A program made the translations under genes and the position numbers. A stretch of 64,000 nucleotides of DNA from Aquimarina pacifica (lineage in GTDB: Bacteria > Bacteroidota > Bacteroidia > Flavobacteriales > Flavobacteriaceae): positions 186,001 through 250,000 of the forward strand of contig NZ_JACC01000001.1 in the NCBI RefSeq assembly GCF_000520955.1, in the 5' to 3' direction. Of the stretch, positions 45,575 through 54,691 are shown piece after piece. The number at the start of each line of letters is the position of its first letter. Within the stretch, counting starts at the first letter, position 1. The notes under the pieces are model-generated. The model did not search any database, was not told the origin of the DNA, and was given only the letters and a program-made list of their open reading frames with translations.

Positions 45575-48094
45575 ATGAAGAAGGTAATAGTAATAGGTAA
45601 TGGAATGGTAGGATACAAATTTTGTGAGAAATTTGTGGCCTCAGAAAAATTCAATGATTTTGAACTTACCGTTTTTGGCGAAGAACCAAGAAGAGCATAC
45701 GATCGTGTACATCTAAGTGAATTTTATGATGGTAAAACTGCTGAAGACTTAAGTATGTCTTCTGCAACTTGGTATACAGAAAATAACATTGATTTGCATA
45801 TTTCGGAAATGATCACCGAAATTGACAGAGAAAATAAAACCGTTGCAAATCACCGTGGCGTTAAGTATTCTTACGACTACTTAATTTTAGCTACTGGGTC
45901 ATCTGCTTTTGTCCCTCCAATTCCTGGAGTTGAAAAAGAAGGTGTATTTGTATACCGTACTATTGAGGATTTAGAAGCAACTGAAGCTTATGCTAAGAAA
46001 TTAAAAGCTGCCGGTAAAACTGAAGCAGCAGTTCTTGGTGGTGGATTATTAGGTTTAGAGGCTGCAAACGCAGTTAAAAACTTAGGCTTAAATGCTCACG
46101 TAGTAGAATTTGCTCCTCGGCTTATGCCAAGACAGTTAGATAAAGGAGCTAGTGATATGCTTCAAGCAAAAATTGAAGACTTAGGATTGAAAGTACACCT
46201 TTCAAAACAAACACAACATATACAAGGTGACAAAGCCATCGAAGGTTTACAGTATGTAGATAATACAGAACTGAAAGTTGACATGTTAGTGGTTTCTGCA
46301 GGTATTCGTCCTCGTGATGAAGTTGCTAGAGAATGTGGACTAGAAGTGGGGACTCGTGGTGGAATTGTAGTAAACCAACAAATGCAGACATCTGATAGTA
46401 GTATATATGCTATAGGTGAATGTGCCCTTCTAAATCAAATGATTTATGGTTTGGTAGCTCCTGGTTATGACATGGCCGAAGTAGCTGTACAACAAATCAT
46501 AGGAGAAGAAGCTGCAATGGCTGAATCTATTGACATGTCGACCCAACTGAAATTAATTGGTACAGAAGTAGCTAGTTTTGGTGACGCCTTAAACGAAGCG
46601 AAAGAAGAAATAGATGAAATTACCTACGTTAATAAACGTAGTGGAATTTATAAAAAAATAAATGTTACCAAAGACGGTAAAAAGTTATTAGGAGGAATAT
46701 TAATAGGTGACTCTTCAGATTACAACTCATTATTCCAAATTTACATTAACGGAATGAAGCTTCCTGAAGATCCTGAAGACCTAATTTTAGGTAGTCGTGG
46801 TGGCGAAGGTGGCGGATTGTTGGGTGATGTTATGGATCTACCAGATGATGCACAAATATGTTCTTGCGAAAGTGTTACTAAGGGCCAAATATGTGGTGCT
46901 ATTGAAAGTGGAGAAGCAAATGATCTAGGTGATGTGGTAAGCTGCACTAAAGCCGGAACCGGATGTGGTGGTTGTAAACCAATGGTTAAAGACTTAGTTG
47001 ATGCTACTTTAAAATCTTTAGGACGAGAGGTAAAAGATAGTGTATGTGAACACTTTGACCTTAATCGCCAAGAGCTATATGATTTAATCCAAGTAAAAGG
47101 GTATAAAACTTTTAATGAAGTTCTTGACAATCACGGAAATGGTGGTCATGGATGCGAATTATGTAAACCTGTGGTAGCTTCACTAATGGCAACAATTCAT
47201 GCCGACACAGCCAATGTCGAATATGCCATACAAGACTCGAATGACCGTTTCTTAGCAAACATTCAACGTAACGGAACTTACTCGGTCGTTCCTCGTATTC
47301 CTGGAGGAGAAATTACTCCACAAAAATTGATTGCCCTTGGAGAAATTGCCAAGAAATATGACTTATACACCAAAGTAACAGGTGGAGTTCGTATAGATTT
47401 ATTTGGTGCAACTTTGAACCAATTACCACTTATATGGAAAGATTTAATTGAAGAAGGTTTTGAAAGTGGTCATGCCTACGGAAAATCACTTCGTACTGTA
47501 AAAACTTGTGTAGGATCTACATGGTGTCGCTATGGTATGGATGAGAGTGTTTCTTTTGGTATTGAGCTAGAGAACAGATACAGAGGTATGCGATCTCCTC
47601 ATAAAATAAAAGGAGGTGTTTCTGGTTGTATTCGTGAATGTGCAGAGGCTCGTGGAAAAGATTTTGGGTTAATTGCCGTTGATGGTGGTTGGAATTTATA
47701 TGTAGGAGGTAACGGTGGTGCAACTCCCCGCCATGCAGAACTATTGGCCGAACAAATTGATAACGAAACTGTAATAAAATACTTAGATCGCTACTTAATG
47801 TTTTACATGCGTACCGCTAAACCTTTACAACGTACAGCTGCTTGGCAAGAACGTTTAGAAGGTGGTATGGAATATTTAAAACAAGTAATTATTGAAGATA
47901 GCTTAGGAATTTGTGAAGATCTAGAAAGAGAAATGAGCACATTGGTTAATAAGTTTGAATGCGAGTGGACTCAGGCCATTAATGACCCAGAAATGATGAA
48001 ACGTTTCAGTCACTTTGTAAATAGTGATGATGATGATGATAACTTAGTATTTGTTCCTTTACGTGAACAAAAAATGCCTAAACACTGGAAATAA
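45575..48094 (+). CDS. nirB: NAD(P)H-dependent nitrite reductase large subunit NirB
   Basis: Reduces nitrite to ammonium in the cytoplasm with six electrons from NAD(P)H. The 839 residues, the usual length, comprise an FAD/NAD module (IGNGMVGYKFCEKF at the start, ATGSSAFVPPIPG, LGGGLLGLEAA), a BFD-like [2Fe-2S] domain (ICSCESVTKG ... GTGCGGCKP, about 428-475), a second Cys-containing BFD-like domain (VCEHFDL ... HGCELCKP), and the siroheme reductase part with the paired cysteine motifs TCVGSTWCRYG (about 643) and GVSGCIRECAEARGKDFGL (about 681). Followed by nirD. A bridging partner to the nitrate reductase, which shares the FAD/BFD architecture. Confidence 0.97.
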   Translation: MKKVIVIGNGMVGYKFCEKFVASEKFNDFELTVFGEEPRRAYDRVHLSEFYDGKTAEDLSMSSATWYTENNIDLHISEMITEIDRENKTVANHRGVKYSYDYLILATGSSAFVPPIPGVEKEGVFVYRTIEDLEATEAYAKKLKAAGKTEAAVLGGGLLGLEAANAVKNLGLNAHVVEFAPRLMPRQLDKGASDMLQAKIEDLGLKVHLSKQTQHIQGDKAIEGLQYVDNTELKVDMLVVSAGIRPRDEVARECGLEVGTRGGIVVNQQMQTSDSSIYAIGECALLNQMIYGLVAPGYDMAEVAVQQIIGEEAAMAESIDMSTQLKLIGTEVASFGDALNEAKEEIDEITYVNKRSGIYKKINVTKDGKKLLGGILIGDSSDYNSLFQIYINGMKLPEDPEDLILGSRGGEGGGLLGDVMDLPDDAQICSCESVTKGQICGAIESGEANDLGDVVSCTKAGTGCGGCKPMVKDLVDATLKSLGREVKDSVCEHFDLNRQELYDLIQVKGYKTFNEVLDNHGNGGHGCELCKPVVASLMATIHADTANVEYAIQDSNDRFLANIQRNGTYSVVPRIPGGEITPQKLIALGEIAKKYDLYTKVTGGVRIDLFGATLNQLPLIWKDLIEEGFESGHAYGKSLRTVKTCVGSTWCRYGMDESVSFGIELENRYRGMRSPHKIKGGVSGCIRECAEARGKDFGLIAVDGGWNLYVGGNGGATPRHAELLAEQIDNETVIKYLDRYLMFYMRTAKPLQRTAAWQERLEGGMEYLKQVIIEDSLGICEDLEREMSTLVNKFECEWTQAINDPEMMKRFSHFVNSDDDDDNLVFVPLREQKMPKHWK

Positions 48095-48182
48095 TAAAAT
48101 AGCAATAGCATAATGATAACTTTTTGAATCGAATTTCTATTCTTAAAGAGCTATCAAAAAATCCTCAAAAGAGTAATTTGTA

Positions 48183-48560
48183 ATGGAGAAAATTTTGGAT
48201 ATATATAAAAGTACTTCTGTAGAAGATGTAACCGTATGGTATGAAGCGGCAAAAGTAAGTGATTTCCCAAAAGATGGCGGAGCTTGCGTAAAATATAAAG
48301 AAAAACAAATTGCGGTCTTTAATTTTGAACGAAAAAACGAATGGTATGCATGTCAAAATGTATGTCCCCATAAAATGGAAATGGTATTAAGTAGAGGAAT
48401 GATCGGTGACCAAAACGGAATTCCTAAGGTAGCCTGCCCACTGCATAAGAAAACATTTTCCTTAGAAAACGGAGAAAACCTAAATGGTGATATTGCTCCT
48501 ATAGCAACTTATCCTGTAAAAATAGAAGGTGATATCGTTTATATTGGCTTCTCAGAATAG
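48183..48560 (+). CDS. nirD: Nitrite reductase small subunit NirD with complete Rieske ligands
   Basis: A 125-residue Rieske-fold subunit of NirBD. The four [2Fe-2S] ligands are present, C61-x-H63 (NVCPHKMEM) and C85-x2-H88 (VACPLHKKTF). Many NirD proteins, including that of Escherichia coli, keep the fold but have lost these ligands, so this one should carry a cluster. It starts 88 bases after nirB in the same transcript. Confidence 0.94.
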   Translation: MEKILDIYKSTSVEDVTVWYEAAKVSDFPKDGGACVKYKEKQIAVFNFERKNEWYACQNVCPHKMEMVLSRGMIGDQNGIPKVACPLHKKTFSLENGENLNGDIAPIATYPVKIEGDIVYIGFSE

Positions 48561-48617
48561 CTGCTATTTCTAGTGTTCTAAAAAGTTATTTAATAGGGCT
48601 AATTCAATTAATTCTGT

Positions 48618-48660
48618 AACCATCTTAATTTTTCATCAAAGTTAAGATGGTTTTCTATTT
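48618..48660 (+). terminator. Terminator after nirBD
   Basis: Perfect 11-bp stem AACCATCTTAA / TTAAGATGGTT (48618-48628, 48642-48652), 13-base loop, followed by TTCTATTT. The remaining 200 bases to the next gene show nothing else. Confidence 0.7.
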
Positions 48661-48855
48661 CTAAACAAGAAGAATACATCCCTCTTTTTGAAAAATATTC
48701 AATAAGAAAAAGCACATTACACAGGCTATAAGAATTTCTTTAAACATAAAAATTGCTTTTCTTATAACAAACGCAACATACAACTAGGATTATAGTCTTT
48801 GTACATTTTATAATTATATAGTTTACATTAACTTTGCTATAAATACAAATTACTT

Positions 48856-49443
48856 ATGGCACCTATTCAATTATCAGAAGCGCTTACAAAAATCGACCAA
48901 GCTAATGCCAATGACCCAAATCACGAAATAATAGAAGGGCAATCAATTCCCAAAGAATTAATCTATGGGCAACGTATGACCCAAACTATAAATACATTTG
49001 AGCCTAATGCATCTGTAGCTTTACAAATTGCTGCCAGAGCTCAACATATTTGCAGATGGGAAATCCCTCGAGAAACCTATCCCATGGATCGGGTTGGATA
49101 CTTAAAATGGAGAGAGGATCTTAAAAAATTTCACGCAAAAAAAACAGCAGGAATCCTTACAGAGATCGGATATGACAAAGAAACTATAGAACGAGTATCC
49201 TTTTTACTTCAGAAGAAAAAACTAAAGAAAGATATCGAAACTCAAACATTAGAAGATGTAATTTGTCTTGTCTTTCTTAACTTCTATTACGAAGGTTTTT
49301 TGATCAAACATGAAGAAGAAAAAATAATTGACATCCTACAAAAAACTTGGCGAAAAATGTCTGAAAAAGGTCATAAAGCAGCTTTGCAACTCTCTTATTC
49401 TGATAAAGGGTTGGCACTAATTAAAAAGGCATTAGCCGAATAA
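48856..49443 (+). CDS. DUF4202-family protein
   Basis: A 195-residue soluble helical protein of the DUF4202 family. Conserved-looking stretches are IDQANANDPNHE, ELIYGQRMTQTINTFEP and AARAQHICRWEIPRETYPMDRVGYLKWREDLKKFHA, with His/Arg/Glu positions resembling a metal-dependent HD-like helical fold. DUF4202 genes frequently accompany nitrite or nitrate assimilation genes, but their activity is unknown to me. Here it sits between nirBD and the PilJ kinase, eight bases before the kinase, suggesting a regulatory or repair role in this pathway. Confidence 0.8.
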   Translation: MAPIQLSEALTKIDQANANDPNHEIIEGQSIPKELIYGQRMTQTINTFEPNASVALQIAARAQHICRWEIPRETYPMDRVGYLKWREDLKKFHAKKTAGILTEIGYDKETIERVSFLLQKKKLKKDIETQTLEDVICLVFLNFYYEGFLIKHEEEKIIDILQKTWRKMSEKGHKAALQLSYSDKGLALIKKALAE

Positions 49444-49450
49444 TCCAATT

Positions 49451-51274
49451 TTGAACAGAAGAGAATCACTAGACCACCAAACTTTTAATCGTCTGACCAA
49501 AGTATACGCAATTGCTCTTGGAGCCATTGCATTATTTACTTTTGGAGGACAATTTTTTATACAACAATTTCTGAATAGTCAAATTGATGATTCTAGAATC
49601 ATTAATTTATCTGGGCGACAGCGTATGCTTAGTCAAAAACTTTCTAAAGAAATTTTATTACTCTCGCATATAGATGACCAAAACTCGAAGAAGGAACAAT
49701 ATGTAAAAGAACTACAATCTACAATTAACCTCTGGAAACTGTCGCATCAAAATTTAAAAAAATACAACGACTCCATTCAAAAAGGAAAGAAGGACAGTAC
49801 CGAAATCAAAAGAATGTTTTTGGTATTACAACCATACTTTGAGACCATATACGAAAGTAGTATCGAAATACTCAATTTAGCAAAAAAAGACTCTATAGAT
49901 AGTGAACTTCTTGCCCCTAATTTAACCAACGTAATATTTAACGAACCTCTTTTTCTAAAACAAATGGATGCAATTGTATTTCGTTATGAAAAAGAAGCCC
50001 AAGAAAAAATATCTAGTCTTAAGAGAATCGAATACCTAATATTTGGCTTAATCATTATAATTTTAATGGTTGAGTTTTTATTTCTATTTCGCCCTATAAC
50101 TCTTAGAGTAAAAAAGACCATATCAAATTTGTTGATATCCCAACAAAATGCAACAGATATGGCTCTTAATGCCGAAAAACTAAGAAAAACTCAAAACGAA
50201 AATGTACAAGAGCTCATATCACTTACCAAGGCCATAGATCAAACATTACTTTATGCTCGAGTAGATGAAAATGGGATTATAAGAAGCCTTGGTGAGCGTT
50301 TTAGTAAGCTATTGCGTCTAGATCAAGGACCTAATAATCAAAAGAACCTTGCGGAACTTATGGGATTAGGTGAGGTACAAAAAAATAGATTACTTCAACT
50401 CATCGCACAAAATAAAGGAGGCGTATTTAATGAGCAATTTGTATTCGAAGCTGTACAGGGACAAAAAATATGGTTAGATATATCTATCCTTACCGTCTTA
50501 AGAGAATCTGGTAATATGGAGCGACTAGTGCTTTGTTCTGACATTTCTAAGCGTAAAGAGGCTCAAAATGAAGTAGAGCGATTGAATGCCGAAAAATACA
50601 GAGAGAAAGAAGAATTACAAAAATCAAACGCAAGTCAAATCGTAGAAGCCCAAGAAGAAGAGCGAAAACGTATTGCAAAAGAAATACATGATAGTATTGG
50701 CCAGATGCTTACTGCACTAAAATTTAATATTGAGTCTATTAATTTACAAAATATAGAAAAAGCTACCCAAAAAATAGAAGGCCTTAAAAAATTATCAGTA
50801 GATCTTATTCAAGGAATAAGAATGGCTACTTTTAACCTCACACCTCCAGAATTAAAAGATTACGGAATCCCTACTGCACTAAGAAAAATGGCTCGTGAGC
50901 TATCAAAGCTAACAAGCAAGAATATTATTTTTGAGAACAAATCTGAGTTTGATCAACGGTTTGACACCTTAGTAGAGACCAACCTATACCGTGTCACACA
51001 GGAAGCAGTAAACAATGCAATTAAATACGCTAAATCAGACTTTATCCTTATTATTGTTAACCATTCTGATGCCATCCTAAGTATTATAATAGAGGATAAC
51101 GGAAATGGATTTGATCTTAACCAGATCCCCGCTAAACCCAAAAATAATGCAGAGGGCGGAATGGGATTATTTTTTATGAAGGAACGAATGAATTATATTA
51201 ATGGTAGAATATTCATTAATTCTATTATTGGTGAGGGAACAAGAATCACTCTTAATTATAATTTCACCGAATAA
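49451..51274 (+). CDS. PilJ-domain (NarX-like) sensor histidine kinase
   Basis: A 607-residue kinase probably sensing nitrate. Helix 1 at about 17-40; periplasmic PilJ-type motif NLSGRQRMLSQKL at residues 52-64; helix 2 at about 192-214; coiled coil; a PAS-like domain (about 258-370: DQTLLYARVDENGIIRSLGERF, ICSDI-like LVLCSDISKRKEAQNE); HisKA_3 with H413 (RIAKEIHDSIGQMLTAL); HATPase_c (N-box EAVNNAIKYA, IEDNGNGFD, GMGLFFMKERM). NarX has the same layout but a HAMP instead of PAS. TTG at 49451 is the start that retains helix 1; no ATG does. The regulator at 43129 is the probable partner. Confidence 0.92.
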   Translation: MNRRESLDHQTFNRLTKVYAIALGAIALFTFGGQFFIQQFLNSQIDDSRIINLSGRQRMLSQKLSKEILLLSHIDDQNSKKEQYVKELQSTINLWKLSHQNLKKYNDSIQKGKKDSTEIKRMFLVLQPYFETIYESSIEILNLAKKDSIDSELLAPNLTNVIFNEPLFLKQMDAIVFRYEKEAQEKISSLKRIEYLIFGLIIIILMVEFLFLFRPITLRVKKTISNLLISQQNATDMALNAEKLRKTQNENVQELISLTKAIDQTLLYARVDENGIIRSLGERFSKLLRLDQGPNNQKNLAELMGLGEVQKNRLLQLIAQNKGGVFNEQFVFEAVQGQKIWLDISILTVLRESGNMERLVLCSDISKRKEAQNEVERLNAEKYREKEELQKSNASQIVEAQEEERKRIAKEIHDSIGQMLTALKFNIESINLQNIEKATQKIEGLKKLSVDLIQGIRMATFNLTPPELKDYGIPTALRKMARELSKLTSKNIIFENKSEFDQRFDTLVETNLYRVTQEAVNNAIKYAKSDFILIIVNHSDAILSIIIEDNGNGFDLNQIPAKPKNNAEGGMGLFFMKERMNYINGRIFINSIIGEGTRITLNYNFTE

Positions 51275-51276
51275 TT

Positions 51277-52146
51277 TCAGACTTGATTAACTTTTTTTTT
51301 TATTACTTCATTTCTGTAATAATCTATAAGTCCATCAATTGGTCTTCTAACTATATTTCCTACAGTCAAACTATAGGGCCAAACTGCTGCTCTAATAATA
51401 TCTTCACTAAAATGAGCTATAGAGCCAATAAAGTGTACAGGAACATTCTGTGCCTCAGGAAAACAAAGCACTCTATTCTCTACAAACAACTGAATCCCTT
51501 CGGTTACAATTTTATAAAAATATCCATTACGCTCACTGGTAAAAATAAATTCTGCAAAAGAAGCAAGGTAGGTGTTAGGATTATCTTTTTTGTATAAATT
51601 TTCTTTAATCGAGTCTGCCGATAGATCAAATCGTTTTTCGAATTCTGCAGCAACTTCAGGAGGCATACGCTTGTAGTAATAATCACGTATAAGTCGTTTT
51701 CCGAAGAAGTTTCCGCTTGCCTCATCCATAAGAACATATCCTAAAGACTCAACGGTCATCTTAATCTCATCTCCATCAAAATAACAACTATTAGAACCTG
51801 TTCCCAATATACAAACAATACCAGGTTCTGCAGTAGCTGCGTACACGGCAGCAACCATGTCTTCGCGTACCACAACATCTGAGTTCACAAAATAATCTTC
51901 AAAAACTCGGGTCAACATTTCTGTTGGTTTTGATGTACCACACCCAGCACCAAAAAAATGAACAGTTTCGATTTTATCGCGATGCAACGCAAGTTCCTCA
52001 TTTTTTTTGAGTCTCTTTTCTAGTAAAGAGATATCAAATATGGCAGGATTTAAACCTTCAGTTCGGGTTTTGAATATCACTTCTCCTTCATAACCAAGAA
52101 GAATCCAATCACATTTGGTAGAACCACCGTCAGCTAATAAAATCAT
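51277..52146 (-). CDS. BadF/BcrA-type ATPase, N-acetylglucosamine-kinase-like
   Basis: A 289-residue sugar-kinase-fold protein of the BadF/BadG/BcrA/BcrD family. The ASKHA phosphate motifs are visible: LLADGGSTKCDWILL at the N-terminus, CILGTGSNSCYFDG in the middle, and HFIGSIAHFSEDI near the C-terminus. A second motif IEDEASGNFFGKRLIRDYY (DEASG) is characteristic of bacterial GlcNAc kinases and of Bacteroidota N-acetylglucosamine kinase homologues. It is next to gapA and pfkA on the same strand, though 160 bases separate it from gapA, so it may feed amino sugars into glycolysis. Confidence 0.85.
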   Translation of the reverse strand: MILLADGGSTKCDWILLGYEGEVIFKTRTEGLNPAIFDISLLEKRLKKNEELALHRDKIETVHFFGAGCGTSKPTEMLTRVFEDYFVNSDVVVREDMVAAVYAATAEPGIVCILGTGSNSCYFDGDEIKMTVESLGYVLMDEASGNFFGKRLIRDYYYKRMPPEVAAEFEKRFDLSADSIKENLYKKDNPNTYLASFAEFIFTSERNGYFYKIVTEGIQLFVENRVLCFPEAQNVPVHFIGSIAHFSEDIIRAAVWPYSLTVGNIVRRPIDGLIDYYRNEVIKKKVNQV

Positions 52147-52196
52147 TTTTAATACAGATTTATTGTTTATCTAGAATACTACTTTCTAAATAATAT

Positions 52197-52264
52197 ACTA
52201 TCCTATTGAGCGTAACACTACAAATCATACTATCGATGCTCTGGTGTGCACTCAATAAGATAGT
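52197..52264 (-). terminator. Long hairpin between gapA and the sugar-kinase gene
   Basis: Arms 52197-52218 and 52246-52264 pair over about 20 positions. In the minus-strand RNA the two differing bases become U-G wobbles (ACTATCTTATTGAG with CTCAATAGGATAGT), so the structure is selected or made on the gapA strand. It lacks an adjacent T-run and might be a 3' end stabiliser or a leader hairpin of the next gene instead of a terminator. Confidence 0.5.
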
Positions 52265-52306
52265 TATATTAATATATTATAAACACTTTAGACAAGTGTT
52301 CTTTTT

Positions 52307-53332
<1,026 letters not shown>

Positions 53333-53356
53333 TTATTTTAAAAAACGTGGTTATAA

Positions 53357-54343
53357 TTACACTGACGTAATATCAGCAACTTTAATCAATTTATCGTGTT
53401 TATGAACTCTTTTTTTCAATGCATCTACCAAAGGAACAATAGTTACTTTCTTATGAACAATCCCTATCATTACTTCTCGTTTATTATCTAAAAGAGCTTC
53501 TACGGCACCTACTCCTAGTTTGCTAGCTAGTACTCTATCGAAACAACTCGGTGTGCCTCCTCTTTGTATATGACCTAATACAGAAACTCTTACTTCATAA
53601 CCCTCTAAGTTATTCTCTACATATTGGCCTAATTCAAAAATATTTTTTCCTGAGGTATCTCCTTCTGCAACTACAATAATACTAGAAGTTTTTCCTGTGG
53701 TTTTACTTTTCTTCAAAGATTCTATTAAACGTTCAACCCCCATATCTTCTTCGGGAATTAAAATCTCTTCTGCCCCAGCACCTATTCCAGAATTTAATGC
53801 AATATCTCCAGCATCTCGCCCCATAACTTCAATAAGGAAAAGACGATTATGAGAACTCGCAGTATCTCTGATCTTATCTATTGCATCTACAACTGTATTC
53901 AAAGCTGTATCATATCCAATCGTATAGTCAGTACCGTTAATATCATTATCTATAGTACCAGGCACCCCTACAACCGGAAAATTAAACTCTTCTGATAACT
54001 TAAGAGCTCCTGTAAAACTACCATCACCTCCTATTACCACAAGAGCATCTATATTATTTTTAACCAGATTAGCATGTGCCTTTTGTCTTCCTTCAACTGT
54101 TCTAAATGTTTTAGAACGTGCTGATTTTAGAAAAGTACCTCCCTTATTAATAATATTACGTACTGATCGTGCATTCAGTTCTTCTAACTCATTATTAATA
54201 AGTCCTTCATACCCCTTATACACTCCAAAGCAATTCACTTTATAATAGCTACATGCCCTAACTACCGCTCTTATTGCAGCATTCATTCCAGGAGCATCTC
54301 CTCCTGAAGTTAGTACCGCTATATTTTTAATTTTTTGCGCCAT
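53357..54343 (-). CDS. pfkA: ATP-dependent 6-phosphofructokinase
   Basis: Phosphorylates fructose 6-phosphate. The 328 residues show TSGGDAPGMNAAIRAVVR with the ATP-loop Gly, GGDGSFTGALKLSEE, the catalytic PGTIDNDINGTDYTIGYDTALNT (TIDND Asp), and MGRDAGDIALNSGIGAGAEE. The Gly of the GGDGS motif indicates ATP rather than PPi as donor. First gene of the pfkA-gapA unit. Confidence 0.97.
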   Translation of the reverse strand: MAQKIKNIAVLTSGGDAPGMNAAIRAVVRACSYYKVNCFGVYKGYEGLINNELEELNARSVRNIINKGGTFLKSARSKTFRTVEGRQKAHANLVKNNIDALVVIGGDGSFTGALKLSEEFNFPVVGVPGTIDNDINGTDYTIGYDTALNTVVDAIDKIRDTASSHNRLFLIEVMGRDAGDIALNSGIGAGAEEILIPEEDMGVERLIESLKKSKTTGKTSSIIVVAEGDTSGKNIFELGQYVENNLEGYEVRVSVLGHIQRGGTPSCFDRVLASKLGVGAVEALLDNKREVMIGIVHKKVTIVPLVDALKKRVHKHDKLIKVADITSV

Positions 54344-54691
54344 TGAGTCAAAGCTATCGTTAATGGAAGTAATAACCTAATTTGTTTAAAAACTAAAACG
54401 TTTTCGGTTGATAAATTCAGTTTTTTATCACAAAACACACAAAATTTTAACATATGCTCATTCTTTTAGTTAAGAATAAATCAAAATCTCAAAATCACGT
54501 TTCAGCATTTTTTTAGGTTCTAAATATTTTTGATAAAAAACGTAAATATTACCTATTATAAGGAGTAATATTTCCTGAGAAAAATACATTATATGATGCA
54601 CTGTAATTGGGGTAGTAAAATAAAAAAGAATTACTTTACTTTGCATCTGCACGCTTATTATGTGTAAAATCAATTAAATCGCAGTAACTTA

